From: Chara braunii
Taxonomy: Eukaryota; Streptophyta; Charophyceae; Charales; Characeae
NCBI GenBank assembly: GCA_003427395.1
Contig: BFEA01000888.1
Span: 129,172 to 149,916 of the forward strand
Length of the DNA: 20,745 bases
Direction: 5' to 3'
The translations under genes and the position numbers were made by a program. This document shows, one piece after another, positions 9,416 through 18,769 of the stretch. The stretch's first letter is position 1, and every line of letters begins with the position of its first letter. A model generated the notes under the pieces. That model was not told the origin of the DNA and made no database searches. It worked only from the letters and a program-made list of their open reading frames with translations.

Positions 9416-10411
9416 TTTCCCTCTCCCTCCCACGGCTGGGATCGCCCCTTGTCAGAGTCATATGTGTGCTCGTCTCCTCATGCGATCCGTACAACTATCA
9501 TATATATGTATTCCCTGACCGTCTTTCCCAGTTCCAAGGCCTATCACATTACTCACAACATCTATGTCTAGTTTCTTCGAGAAGTATCCTCATTCTAATC
9601 GGAGGAAGAAGAGAGAGAAAGAGAAAGGGAGAGAGAGAGGGCGGGAGAGAGAGAGAGAGGGGGGGAAGAAGAGAGGGAGAGAGAGGGGGAGAGGAAGGAG
9701 GAGAGAGAGAGAGGGTGATAAGGGGAGGGAAGGGGGGAAGAGAGGAAAGAAGAACTAGAAAGAACTCATCGGTCCCTAATAGCGATAGCCGAGATCCTAT
9801 CCTACCCAAAGAGTGCGGAGTGGGGGAAGGAAGAGAGAGATGGACTACAGGTCTTTCCAGGGGGTACAGCAGAGAAGTTTCCCTAGGTGATGATGAGACT
9901 TCATATACTGTGTGGTCCCAATGAGCATGACGCACTTGGTTCAGGAAAGGGAGAAAAGATACCAAGCAAGAAAAAAAAACACCGTTACCTTCGATCAACA
10001 AAAAATGAGCGCTGGAAAAACTCAAGAATGCTCCGGAGAGAATGTGTGTGACAGATCGTAACCACAAGCGACTCATTATGATGCTGGAAGGAATTAATCA
10101 GTGGATAGGCCAAAAACGATGGAGAATAATCGATTTGAGTTGAATACAGGCTCTTCTCACATAACCACTCCCGTGGTCACGCCTTCAATTCAGTGCCTAA
10201 AAAAATCTCCGTCGCTCTCTCCCCCACTGTTTCTGCAGTTCGCCATATCATCGTCCCTCTACCAGACCGGGCGGCAACCACCTTGTGAATGATCAGTGCC
10301 AATGATTTCGTTCTCCACAAAGTCAACAAGCCATATCTGCATTCCCTGCTCAGATCTCATCCACAGTCAAAAGTACTCTCGCCAGATCGTCATTACTCCT
10401 CTTCCCTTTCC
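9416..10411. repeat. Large tandem repeat unit A (about 990 bp)
   Basis: Begins ctctccctcccacgg (9421) and recurs at 10412 and 11322. It contains a polypurine GA tract (about 9601-9740), the tcaggaaagggagaa and ctttcgatcaac modules, and a final module ending cctttc. The Arg/Glu/Gly-rich (+) and Ser/Leu/Pro-rich (-) frames across the GA tract are repeat artefacts. Confidence 0.9.
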
Positions 10412-10647
10412 CTCTCCCTCCCACGGTTAGGATCACTCCTTGTCAGAGTCATATGTGTGCTCGTCTCCTCATGCGATCCAAATAAGTACAGTAAATTATC
10501 ATCTATCTGTATTCCCCGACCGTTTTTCCCAGTTCCAAGGCTTATCACACTACTCACAACATCTATGTCTAGTTTCTTCGAAAAGTATCCTTATTCTAAT
10601 CGGAGGAAGAAGAAGAGAGAGAGAAAGAGAGAGAGAGTGGGCGGGAG

Positions 10648-10727
<80 letters not shown>

Positions 10728-11321
10728 GGGGGGTGGGGGGAGAAGAGAGGGAGAGAGAGAGAGGGAAAGGAAGGAGGAGAGAGAGAGAGGGTGATAAGGG
10801 GAGGGAAGGGGGGAAGAGCGGAAAAAAGAACTAAAAAAAACTCATCAGTCCCTAATAGCGATAGCCGAGATCTTATCCTACCTAAAGAGTGAGGAGTGGG
10901 GGAAGGAAGAGAGAGGTGGACTACAGGTCTTTCGAGGGGTTTCAGCAGAAAAGTTTCCCTAGGTGATGATAAGACTCCATATCCCGTGTGGTCCCAATGA
11001 GCATGACGCACTGGTTCAGGAAAGGGAGAAAGGATACCAAGCAAGATTTGAGAAAAATATTAAAAAGCACCGTCACTTTCGATAAACAAAAAATGAGCGC
11101 TGGAAAAACTCAAGAATGCTCCGGAGACTCTCCCCCACCGTTTCTGTAGTTACCATATCATCATTCCTCCATCAGACTGGGCAGCAACCACCCTGTGAAT
11201 GATCCGTGCCAATGATACTGTTCTCCACAAAGTCAATTAGCCATATCTAGATTCCCTGCCCCGATCTCATCCACAGTCGAAAGTACTCTCGCCAGATCGT
11301 CATTACTCCCCTTCCCTTTCC
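10412..11321. repeat. Large tandem repeat unit B (about 910 bp)
   Basis: Homologous to unit A throughout, but it lacks about 115-180 bp after ctcaagaatgctccggaga (junction at about 11128, where A has gaatgtgtgtgacag) and carries a (GATA)n expansion at 10649-10705 inside the GA tract that A and C lack. Confidence 0.9.
10649..10705. repeat. (GATA)n microsatellite
   Basis: About 14 GATA units followed directly by GA dinucleotides. Present only in the second of three tandem units, so it expanded after the units were duplicated. Confidence 0.95.
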
Positions 11322-11826
11322 CTCTCCCTCCCACGGCTAGGATCGCCCCTCGTTAGAGTCACAAGTGTGCTTGTCTCCTCATGCGATAAGTACAGTAAAC
11401 TATCATATATCTGCATTCCCCGACCGTCTTTACCAGTTCCAATGCTTATCACACTACTCACAACATCTACGTCTAGTTTCCTTGAGAAGTATCCTTATTC
11501 TAATCGGAGGAAGGAGAGAGAGAGAAAGAGAGAGAGAGAGGGCGGGAGAGAGAGAGAGAGAGAGGGGGAAGAAGAGGGGGAGAGAGAGAGGGAGGAGGAG
11601 AGAGAGAGGGTGATAAAGGGGAGGGGAGGAGGGAAGAGCGAAAGGGAGAACTAGAAAGAACTCATCAGTCCCTAATAGCGATAGTCGAGATCTTATCATA
11701 CCCAAAGAGAGGAGGGGGGGAGGAAGAGAGAGGCGGAGTACAGGTCTCTCCAGGGGGTTCAACAGAGAAGTTTCCCTAGGTGATGATAAGACTCCATATC
11801 CCATGTGGTCCCAATGAGCATGGCGC
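11322..11826. repeat. Large tandem repeat unit C, truncated
   Basis: Matches the first half of units A and B from ctctccctcccacgg to ggtcccaatgagcatg, then leaves the repeat at about 11826. The GA tract at about 11512-11610 is the shortest of the three. The end at this point marks the right boundary of the modular array. Confidence 0.85.
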
Positions 11827-12887
11827 AAGATGCAAAGGGTGGGGAAAATAAGCAGACAAAGCAGCCTTAGATCAGAGAGTGGTTCCGCAGGACAGGAAGA
11901 CGGCCAGTAATAGCAGGCAGGGTGTGGCCGTCCCTAAAAGCTTTTTCGCCGCTTGCCACCTCTCGGCTCATCAGAGGGTTTCATTAGAACCTGCAACCAT
12001 AAACTCAACACGCCCACATCCTTCCAACACATCCAAAACAGGCAACATCGGCGACTGGAAAGAGACTATACCGCTTCGTCCTCGCTTTGCTCATTCGCAA
12101 GGTCGGCGTATAGAAAGTTATCCAAGTCCAAGCCTACCATAGCAGAATGCAGCACTCTCCATCCAAAAAAAGCCACTCTTCAACCACGCAATTCAGGGTA
12201 TCACAATAGTCACTGGAAGAATAGATGAGAATGCCCGGGGTACCCAAGATATTTATTGGAATAGTCGAGGTGGTGGTGGTATGTAGCGAGGAGGGTCGGT
12301 GTTCGTGGTAACCGTTGATTTATTAGCACTAATCGTTAGGCAGTGCTGATCTATATAGCACCGAGGCTCCCCCTAGACGTAACCTTTTATTAGCCGTAGG
12401 ATAAGGGAGGGTTCATCCACGGACAGCCTATAGGGTTCCTAGTGGTGGACCCAGTTAGGACCATAACACCTTATTACGAAAGCAGGTTCATTAAGGGAAG
12501 TAATGTCATGAGAGAATCATTGTAGCACATTTGTCATATCTGATCCCATAACCAGAAAACAATGTTTTCCACAATTTGTATTTGTAGTCTCCTAAGTTCC
12601 TTATTTGGTAACCGGATTTTGCTGGTAGATGGATATTCTCAGAGGTCACTCGAGTGTCCTTGGTTCTTCCCATGAGTTGTTGCCGATTTGGCATATGTAG
12701 GCTCACTTATAGGGGTGGTAATCATTCTCATTCTTCCTGTTTTCCTTCCTATCTTGTGTCATGTGAGTATGAGAGTGTGTTTCCCACGAACTGGTTTCCA
12801 CGAATATGCGTATGTGCGTGTATATCCATCCCCTCTTCAAATATGTTTTGTACTCATAGGTGTGTGTGTGTGTGCATCCATTTATTC
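11827..12887. other. No supported gene
   Basis: Non-repetitive sequence. Overlapping plus-strand frames of 87 and 91 codons (11879-12228) have low-complexity composition and no motif. Trinucleotide tggtggtgg occurs at about 12271. No RNA gene or element end recognised. Confidence 0.5.
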
Positions 12888-12891
12888 ATTT

Positions 12892-12941
<50 letters not shown>

Positions 12942-12942
12942 N

Positions 12943-13038
<96 letters not shown>

Positions 13039-13046
13039 TGTGTGTG
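12888..13046. repeat. (TG)n microsatellite with an ambiguous base
   Basis: About 160 bp of TG dinucleotides broken by TTTG near 12898, one TA at about 12990 and an N at 12942. Cys/Val frames here are artefacts. The N suggests a gap or read-end join, so the true length is uncertain. Confidence 0.95.
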
Positions 13047-13664
13047 AGTAGGCAGAGGTGGACTCGTCAGCATCATTGGGTTCTGTGTGTGGATTAAATT
13101 GTGTACGCGTGCTTGGTACAGTTTTATAATAAAGGCATATGAAAACACACTCTATGGGGCACTTTGGCTGCCATGTGTCAAGGACACCTCTAATTTCAGA
13201 GAACTTGTTATGCCATCTTCTAGCGCGTTGCGAATGGTCGTCTTAACCTAAATCCCCATGAACTTGAAAAAAGAAAACCATACTAACGAAATGGAAAAAA
13301 AAAAAAAAAAAAAATGTGAAAATATGTGCAACAACAAGGCTGGAGTAGTGAACCTATATTCAAAATATCGCCAAGAGTAGTGAACATGAACATCAGAGAA
13401 CAGATGGAAGCAGGGTTACCGTTAACCACCATAGATCGCGATAAGTATCACTGATCGATTTGTTTTAAAAAAATACACGAAAATTGGAAAGAATTGTAGT
13501 TGTGTTATGCGGCATATTACGAGGAAAATGGAGGCCTGGGTATTCATGTCAACTCGCTATAGTATCCTGTTGCCAGGATTTAGCAATTGAAATTTTCTCC
13601 GCCGTTTCGAGCATGCAAATATGCCAGGCCCCAATAACGATAGCTTACGCTGGCGCATAATGCA
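13047..13664. other. Spacer before the protease-like frame
   Basis: Contains a 20-base A run at 13295-13314 and otherwise plain sequence. tgtgcag at 13670-13676, just inside the following frame, would fit a 3' splice site, so an upstream exon of the protease-like gene could lie here, but I cannot identify it. Confidence 0.4.
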
Positions 13665-14600
13665 TTGTCATGTGCAGAAAGGAGGAACATAGAAGAAGTA
13701 CGAAGATGCAAACAGGGATGGACGATCCGCTTAGCAACGGATAAGTTATCGGAGAAGAAGACGACCGCGGTGCAACATTTACGAGATTCAATGCAAGCGG
13801 AGAATCGGACGGTCTGGACATCCACGTACAACAGGGCTACAAAAGAAGAACTAACACTAACCGGACATGATTTGAGGTTGATACTGTTTCAAGGCAATTG
13901 GTTGAACACCGACATAGTTAACTTTTATTTGAACCTCGTTAGGCTTGACAACATGTGTCGCATAAGCCATCGCGAGTGTGATAGTGGACAAGACGGAACC
14001 GTTGTAGAAGGAAAAGGGCGCATCCCGATAACATCAATTTTTAGTTCCTTCTTCTTCCCGAAATTGTTCGACGATGACATGTAATACCAATATAGCGCAG
14101 TGCAAAAGTGGATGACAGATATCGATGTGGGTGACATGGACTTAATAAGAGCTCCATTCCATGTCCGGATGTCCAACCATTGGACACTAGTAATAGCAGA
14201 CTTAAGGCGCCAGAAAATTGAGTACTACGACTCGCTTACCCCTGACAAAGAATTGGTAAGGAAAGTGACAAGTGGTTTCGCAAGATTCTTGTTCGAAAGA
14301 TCGGTTGAATAGGGTAAGGTGGTGGATACAAAAAATTTCAACGACATATGGAATGTGTCAGACATTCCTAGGCAGCGCGGCATTAACGAATGCGGTGTGT
14401 TTATGCTAATATATGCATCACTGTTGGCAAGAGGATTTCTCCCGCCATTCAACTTCTCTTTCGATGACATCCACAATATAAGGGGACGGATCTCTTTAGA
14501 TGTACTTGTCACACCGAAGTATGAGTTACTTGTGCAACAAAGGACATTTGATAGACGACATTATCAAAGCAAAACATTTGTTCATTTTTTGCAAATGTAA
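13665..14600 (+). pseudogene. Ulp1/SENP-type (peptidase C48) cysteine protease-like frame with two in-frame stops
   Basis: One continuous 312-codon frame with TAA at 14082 and TAG at 14310 and no frameshift. The C-terminal half has the C48 layout: His in NHWTLVIADL (codon 14178), Asp in IEYYDSL (14229), Gln in PRQRGINECGVF (14373) and Cys in the same motif (14391), all present in the right order and spacing. The N-terminal part includes LTLTGHDLRLI and GNWLNTDIVNFYLNL, which fits the usual WLND-I-dependent substrate-side region of Ulp1 proteases. Enzymes of this family remove SUMO-like modifiers, and plant transposons often carry captured copies. The frame opens at a TTG with no nearby ATG, so the 5' end is missing or begins at a splice acceptor near 13676. 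The second stop separates His/Asp from Gln/Cys, so no complete enzyme can be made without readthrough. Confidence 0.85.
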
Positions 14601-14916
14601 AGAGTTCATTGGCTCTGCTGGATAGACACTCATGAACATGTTCGAATGTATTTAACAAAGCAACAGCGCGACATGCCCGATTGAACACCATTACTGTGTT
14701 ACTTCAGATGGCCTCGTACCCCTTACCCCTTACCCCTTACCCATATTACCCCTTACCCCTTACCCCTTACCCCTTACCCCTTTACCCTTGACCCCTGACC
14801 CTATACCCATAAAAGACTTCATAAATTACATACAAAAATCGAAAAAAAATGGACTTTCAATTTCGTACAAAAAATAAAAAATGTCCGTTTTGACGAAATC
14901 GCAGTTAGAAGGTCCA
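14601..14916. other. 3' flank of the protease-like frame
   Basis: Contains the CCTTACC heptamer array and an A-rich stretch (about 14810-14882). No gene seen. Confidence 0.5.
14717..14788. repeat. (CCCCTTA)n heptamer array
   Basis: About ten copies of CCCCTTA, one interrupted by an extra ata, decaying into ccctttaccc, cttgacccc and ctgaccc at the right end. The period of 7 equals that of plant telomere DNA (CCCTAAA) but the sequence differs. Confidence 0.9.
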
Positions 14917-14949
14917 TGGAGTACTACCATCGTGAAAACACTTACCTGT
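14917..14949. repeat. 33-bp dispersed repeat, copy 2 (identical to 2759-2791)
   Basis: Same 33 bases and orientation as 2759-2791, with different flanks (atcgcagttagaaggtcca on the left, tcaaactgatccatc on the right). Its minus strand again reads CAG|GTAAGT at the boundary. Confidence 0.9.
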
Positions 14950-15524
14950 TCAAACTGATCCATCACCCTCACCTTCGCGTTCAACGCATGGCATCCCGTA
15001 TTCCGTGGCTCGAGTAAGAGTTCGATGCACGATGATGCTGGCAACCATACCCATCGCAGCCCTTCACCTACAGCCTCCTCATAACAACCCCAACCTGTTC
15101 GCACGCTGCACCACCCACATCACCAATCCACCCCATAGCCATCACTCCAAGCCTCACATCCTCCACCTCACACCACCCCAAACCCTCTCCTAGGACATCG
15201 CACCGCTCCACCGCTTGTTACCGCGCGGCACCGCATGACTTCGCGCCACTCCACCGCCTGTTGCTGCTCGGTGCCGTTCGGTTCGACAGCGCGGGTGGGG
15301 CGCAGCGCAGCCGCGCTGCGCCCCCAACTCAGCCAAGTGTGTGTGGGAGCTGATCCTCTCCTTTCTTTAAGATCCACTAGGCTATTTGTTTGGCCGAAAC
15401 TACATACGAGGCTAGATTTCTCCCCTCATTGGCATTCCAAAATAGACCCCACTTGGGGGGGGCTCCCGTGTCTCGTGAGGTTGCCCATCCATTTTCATAG
15501 ATGCGACCAACCTGTTTTTGACCT
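14950..15524. other. No supported gene; GC-rich hairpin inside
   Basis: C-rich, CAC/CCA-rich sequence to about 15190, then a locally GC-rich patch with a loose duplication (ctccaccgcttgtta at about 15208 and ctccaccgcctgttg at about 15248). The decayed minus-strand frame to the right ends at 15525. Confidence 0.5.
15297..15324. repeat. GC-rich perfect hairpin
   Basis: Arms ggggcgcagcgc and gcgctgcgcccc (12 bp, perfect) around the 4-nt loop agcc. Confidence 0.85.
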
Positions 15525-16056
15525 CTATCGGCGAAGGGAGGAGGAATGATTCCCGAAAAAGACTGAGACCGCATGTTTTTTCAGCCAATCCGCCTGGAGT
15601 TTGACTAAATCTGGATTAATAACCACCTTCACAAAATCTTCCCCCGTCATTACCGAGCTTGGGGCCAATCGATGAGGAAGAATCTCATCTATGAAATAAG
15701 CGTTCAACAGATTTTTGACTCTTTCCTTCTCAGGCCCGGAACCCATAGGAATGCGGAAAGGAAAAACTTTGTCGCGGAAGTGTTTGCAGGACCCCACACC
15801 TCGCGGAAAAGTTTATGGAAAGGCCGAAATGTCTTTCAAAAATCGTATTCCGGGACCCCACAGCCCGCATTTCATGGCCTGGAAGATCGCCTGTGGACGT
15901 TTTCACATGGTCCGCGGTCTGAAAAATGGCGAGCGGAGGAAATGACGACGCAAATTTGTGCCGAAAGCTGAGGTTGGCCCCCAGAGCCGTCTTGAACTTT
16001 TCCAAAACCGGGTCCCGTGGATGGGAGGCAGCAGCCAATAGCGATGAAGAGTGCCA

Positions 16057-16149
<93 letters not shown>

Positions 16150-16525
16150 AACGAGTGCCAACGGAAACAGGCAACGATTGGCTCAACTGATTTCCAGAGG
16201 GTTTTCCAAGAGCATTTGGTCCTCTGTGATAGGGTCCTGAAAAAAGTACTTTCGTACTTTCCAAAATGACTTGCCCGCTTTTCGTGGCCATACGTCTTTT
16301 CCATCGGCACCGCAGTGGGGTTTGACCCTCAGTATCCGATGGGGGGAAGGAGAGTGTGATTGGTGTATTATCCTGTGTCAACAGCGAAATTCCAGAGGAA
16401 GCCTTGGTTCGATGAGCAATTGCAATTCTTACCAAAATTAATATAACTAAGCACATAAATGCCCTGCGGTATCTAACCAAAAGAACAGCGTTCTTACTCG
16501 AAGCTTCTACCTCGCTTAAGCTCAT
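15525..16525 (-). pseudogene. Decayed unknown membrane-protein-like frame, split by a poly(A) insertion
   Basis: A minus-strand frame opens at an ATG (16523-16525) and stays open for about 120 codons to the poly(A) insertion. If the 104-bp insertion (one target copy plus the inserted bases) is discounted, the reading passes exactly into the frame that continues to a TAG at 15525, broken only by TGA at 15903-15905 and TAA at 15813-15815. Residues about 22-37 (AFMCLVILILVRIAIA) form a short hydrophobic segment near the N-terminus. The last 90 codons, including KNLLNAYFIDEIL and DFVKVVINPDLVKLQADWL, look protein-like. I recognise no family. The frame agreement across the insertion is what makes me call it; a chance run of open frames remains possible. 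Confidence 0.4.
16049..16160 (+). mobile_element. Poly(A)-only insertion with 8-bp target-site duplication
   Basis: GAGTGCCA occurs at 16049-16056 and again at 16153-16160, bracketing C, 90 A residues (16058-16147) and GAAAC. This is what a fully 5'-truncated, poly(A)-primed LINE or SINE insertion leaves. Poly(A) length in the assembly may not be exact. It puts the host minus-strand frame out of register by 104 bp. Confidence 0.7.
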
Positions 16526-16559
16526 TGCATTTTTTATATATATATATATATTTTTTTAT

Positions 16560-16623
16560 GTGGTCCGATGGACCACGGATCAGATATTAAACAGATAAGA
16601 ACAGATACTACACTTGATCTTAG
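16560..16623 (-). ncRNA. U2 snRNA fragment (5' end cut by transposon, 3' part missing)
   Basis: Read on the minus strand this is CTAAGATCAAG, then TGTAGTATCTGTTCTTATC, then TGTTTAATATCTGATC, ending in a hairpin GTGGTCC-ATC-GGACCAC (16560-16576). It contains the invariant branch-site-pairing GUAGUA and the stem IIa/IIb region of U2, with the hairpin in its plant form. Differences from the usual U2 include CTTATCTG for CTTATCAG and GATC for GATA. The first 20 or so nucleotides (through GGCCTTTTGG) are absent because the Harbinger left end begins there; after the hairpin the sequence becomes (AT)n without the Sm site region or the 3' stems, so it is not a working snRNA gene as it stands. Confidence 0.85.
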
Positions 16624-16747
16624 GGTCTCGTTAGACACTCCTAAAAGAATCCTAAAATTTTTAGGACGAGTCCTAAAGGTTTTTTAGGATTTCGTGCGTC
16701 GTTGCACGCAGTCCTAAATATCATCTTTCAGGACTCGTCCTAAAAGG
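16623..16747 (+). repeat. Harbinger left terminus with subterminal motif cluster
   Basis: Seven copies of TCCTAAA or its inverse TTTAGGA fall between 16639 and 16744, including two mutually inverted phrases ggacgagtcc (16664-16673) and ggactcgtcc (16731-16740), plus a cgtgc/gcacg hairpin at 16693-16708. Clusters like this are typical transposase-binding ends. Confidence 0.8.
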
Positions 16748-17077
16748 TTTCCCGCGGCCCGTTTTCATACGCGTATACGCAGCTGCGCCGCCGATGTTCG
16801 TCCATTCCTCGGCGGTGTCCGTGGTACAGAATGCGGTGGCCCTTGGGCGGGAGTCGACAGATCGGTGAAAAGCGCGGTTCCCCAGAACTTCAAAATTTTG
16901 AATTCAAATTCTCGCGGACGCGTGCGCCATGAAAAAGACGGCGCCTCCCTGCCGACGCGTGTGACTTGAAAAATACGGCGCCTCCATGCCGTTCGCCGTG
17001 CGGAATCCATCTTTCGAGTGTACGCAACTTGCGAGGAGCGTGCGCATGATCGTGTGAGCCGCACGTTCACCTCCGGC

Positions 17078-18769
17078 ATGCGTACCGTCCTTTGGAAGTG
17101 TGGAGCACCGGACGCGTGTCCGTCTCGTGTGCCATTGCACAGCAGCGTTGCCATCGTGGACTCCGGCATTGTTTCTCTACGACGGCAGGGTTCCGCGGTG
17201 AGCGTGTCTGAGGCGGCTGTCCAAGGCGTGACGTGGCAAACCGTGCGAGGATTGGCAGAGATGGACAGTCATGGCTGCTCAAACGGTCTACGTGACGAAG
17301 AGATCGACGTCGTGGCGATGGCGGTGACTGCCATCGTCGTGCACACGATGGGCGACAAGGAGTCCTCATCGCTCGACATGCTGACGCGGCTCCGGCAACG
17401 AAGACCTCTGTTGCAGAGCGTTGCAGAGGCGCCGGATTGCACGGCGACGTGTGAGGCAGTCGTCCAGTTGTGTGCCGCGGTGATGTCTGGCGTTTTCCCG
17501 CGGCAGACTCCGCGATGGTGGATCAAACGACGGACTGACGGGACATGGGAGGACCTCCGGCTTCGGGACGACGCGACGGACAAGTACTTCGGGCAGAAGC
17601 TGCGCATGTCAACGGCCATGTTCAACCACATCGTAGCCGTGTGCGCCTCGTACATGGAGAAGAAGGTGACGCACTATCGAATTCCATCGCCAGTGGTGCA
17701 GCTGATTGCTTTCGTGTTATACAGGTGGGCTTCCGGAGAGACGTACAAGAGCGGCACGTCAGCATTTGGCATCGGCAGGGCAACTGGACTGCAGGCCGTC
17801 CGCGACGTCACTTCGGCGCTGCTGCAGGCGTACCCCGATGCGAGAAAGTGGCCAATGGGCAGGAGACGTGCGCAGATTCTGCGCGCTTTCCGTGAGAAGG
17901 GTTTCCCAAACTGCTTCGGCGCTATCTACTGTACACACATCTACATTGACAAGCCTGCCGGCGCACCTTCCGAGAACTACTACGACCGCAAACAGAAGTT
18001 CTCCGTGCAGGCGCAGGTGGTTGTGGATTTGGATTTGCGGATCCTCAACGTCCACGTCGGATACCCTGGAAGTGTGCACGACGTCCGTGTCCTGCACAAT
18101 TCCCAGTTGTTTAGGCGTGCAGAAAGTGGCGAGCTGTTCGACGCAACTCCGGAGAATCTGCCGCATGGTGTCGTCACGCGAGGCTACCTGCTGGGCGACA
18201 ACGGTTATCCAGTTGCCTGTCCGTGGATTGTGTCACCGTATGGAGGAATCGACCAAGGTGCTGACGAGGAGCGCTTCGACACGCGGCAAAAGGTGGCACG
18301 GGGGTGTGTGGAGAGGGCATTCGGCCGACTCAAGTGCATGTGGCGTCTATTCTTGCGCACCCATAAGACGAACCTAGAGACCTTGCCACAGCAATTCGTC
18401 GCTGTCTGCACTCTCCACAATATCCTCCTGGACGCGGGGATCGACTTCGACGAGAACCATCTGTGGGAGGTGGATGCGAACGGCGTTTGGTGTAGAGTGG
18501 ACTTGGGCATTGTGGGGAACGGCGCATGCGGGCGGGGACGGTGCACGAACGTGGAAGGTGAATTGTTGAGGGATGCACTGCGAGACCGCCTAGCTTTGAT
18601 GTTGGACCGTGCGGTAGGGAGGTGGTGCACACGGGGTGGTTCGATCGATAGGCGGCTGGAGTTATTACGTGGTCCGTGTCCATGGTCGTCGTGCGCGTGG
18701 TTGGTTGGTCGATGGAACGGCGACATTATTGTCATCGACGATTTCAAATTATCGTTTTCATGCTGTTGA
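17078..18769 (+). CDS. PIF/Harbinger-type DDE transposase (DDE_Tnp_4 family), first catalytic Asp replaced by Tyr
   Basis: An uninterrupted ORF with 563 codons from the first ATG; the frame is open from 17018 without an ATG, and 17261 is an alternative ATG (MDSHGCSNG). Numbering from 17018, residues about 230-270 form the helix-turn-helix (VLYRWASGETYKSGTSAFG, then IGRATGLQAVRDV). The RNase H-like core follows: GAIYCTHIYID (Y304), then YYDRKQKFSVQAQ and HVGYPGSVHDVRVL, then GYLLGDNGYP (D394), then ARGCVERAFGRLK (E432) and the late VAVCTLHNILL. Family members have Asp where Y304 stands (usually GxIDCTHI or GxIDGTHI); the codon at 17927-17929 is TAC, one G-to-T change from GAC. The enzyme cuts and pastes the element with a DNA-binding partner. 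The rest of the fold is well kept, so the loss is probably recent, or an assembly error. Length is normal to long for the family. Confidence 0.9.
   Translation: MRTVLWKCGAPDACPSRVPLHSSVAIVDSGIVSLRRQGSAVSVSEAAVQGVTWQTVRGLAEMDSHGCSNGLRDEEIDVVAMAVTAIVVHTMGDKESSSLDMLTRLRQRRPLLQSVAEAPDCTATCEAVVQLCAAVMSGVFPRQTPRWWIKRRTDGTWEDLRLRDDATDKYFGQKLRMSTAMFNHIVAVCASYMEKKVTHYRIPSPVVQLIAFVLYRWASGETYKSGTSAFGIGRATGLQAVRDVTSALLQAYPDARKWPMGRRRAQILRAFREKGFPNCFGAIYCTHIYIDKPAGAPSENYYDRKQKFSVQAQVVVDLDLRILNVHVGYPGSVHDVRVLHNSQLFRRAESGELFDATPENLPHGVVTRGYLLGDNGYPVACPWIVSPYGGIDQGADEERFDTRQKVARGCVERAFGRLKCMWRLFLRTHKTNLETLPQQFVAVCTLHNILLDAGIDFDENHLWEVDANGVWCRVDLGIVGNGACGRGRCTNVEGELLRDALRDRLALMLDRAVGRWCTRGGSIDRRLELLRGPCPWSSCAWLVGRWNGDIIVIDDFKLSFSCC

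Noticed and set aside
9549-11828. Ser/Leu/Pro-rich minus-strand and Arg/Glu/Gly-rich plus-strand proteins, seen three times
   Set aside because: They span GA and GATA microsatellites in three tandem units; the similarity reflects the DNA repeat, not a gene family.
12654-13148. Cys-Val and His-Thr repeat proteins
   Set aside because: Products of the TG/CA dinucleotide tract.
3845-14312. Alternative genetic code or selenocysteine in the broken genes
   Set aside because: TGA, TAG and TAA all occur, including two different stops within one frame, and the Harbinger transposase in the same window uses the standard code, so simple decay is the better explanation.
15730-16525. Proteins with poly-Phe or poly-Lys runs
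   Set aside because: The runs are translations of the inserted 90-base A tract. Only the frame after discounting the insertion is considered.
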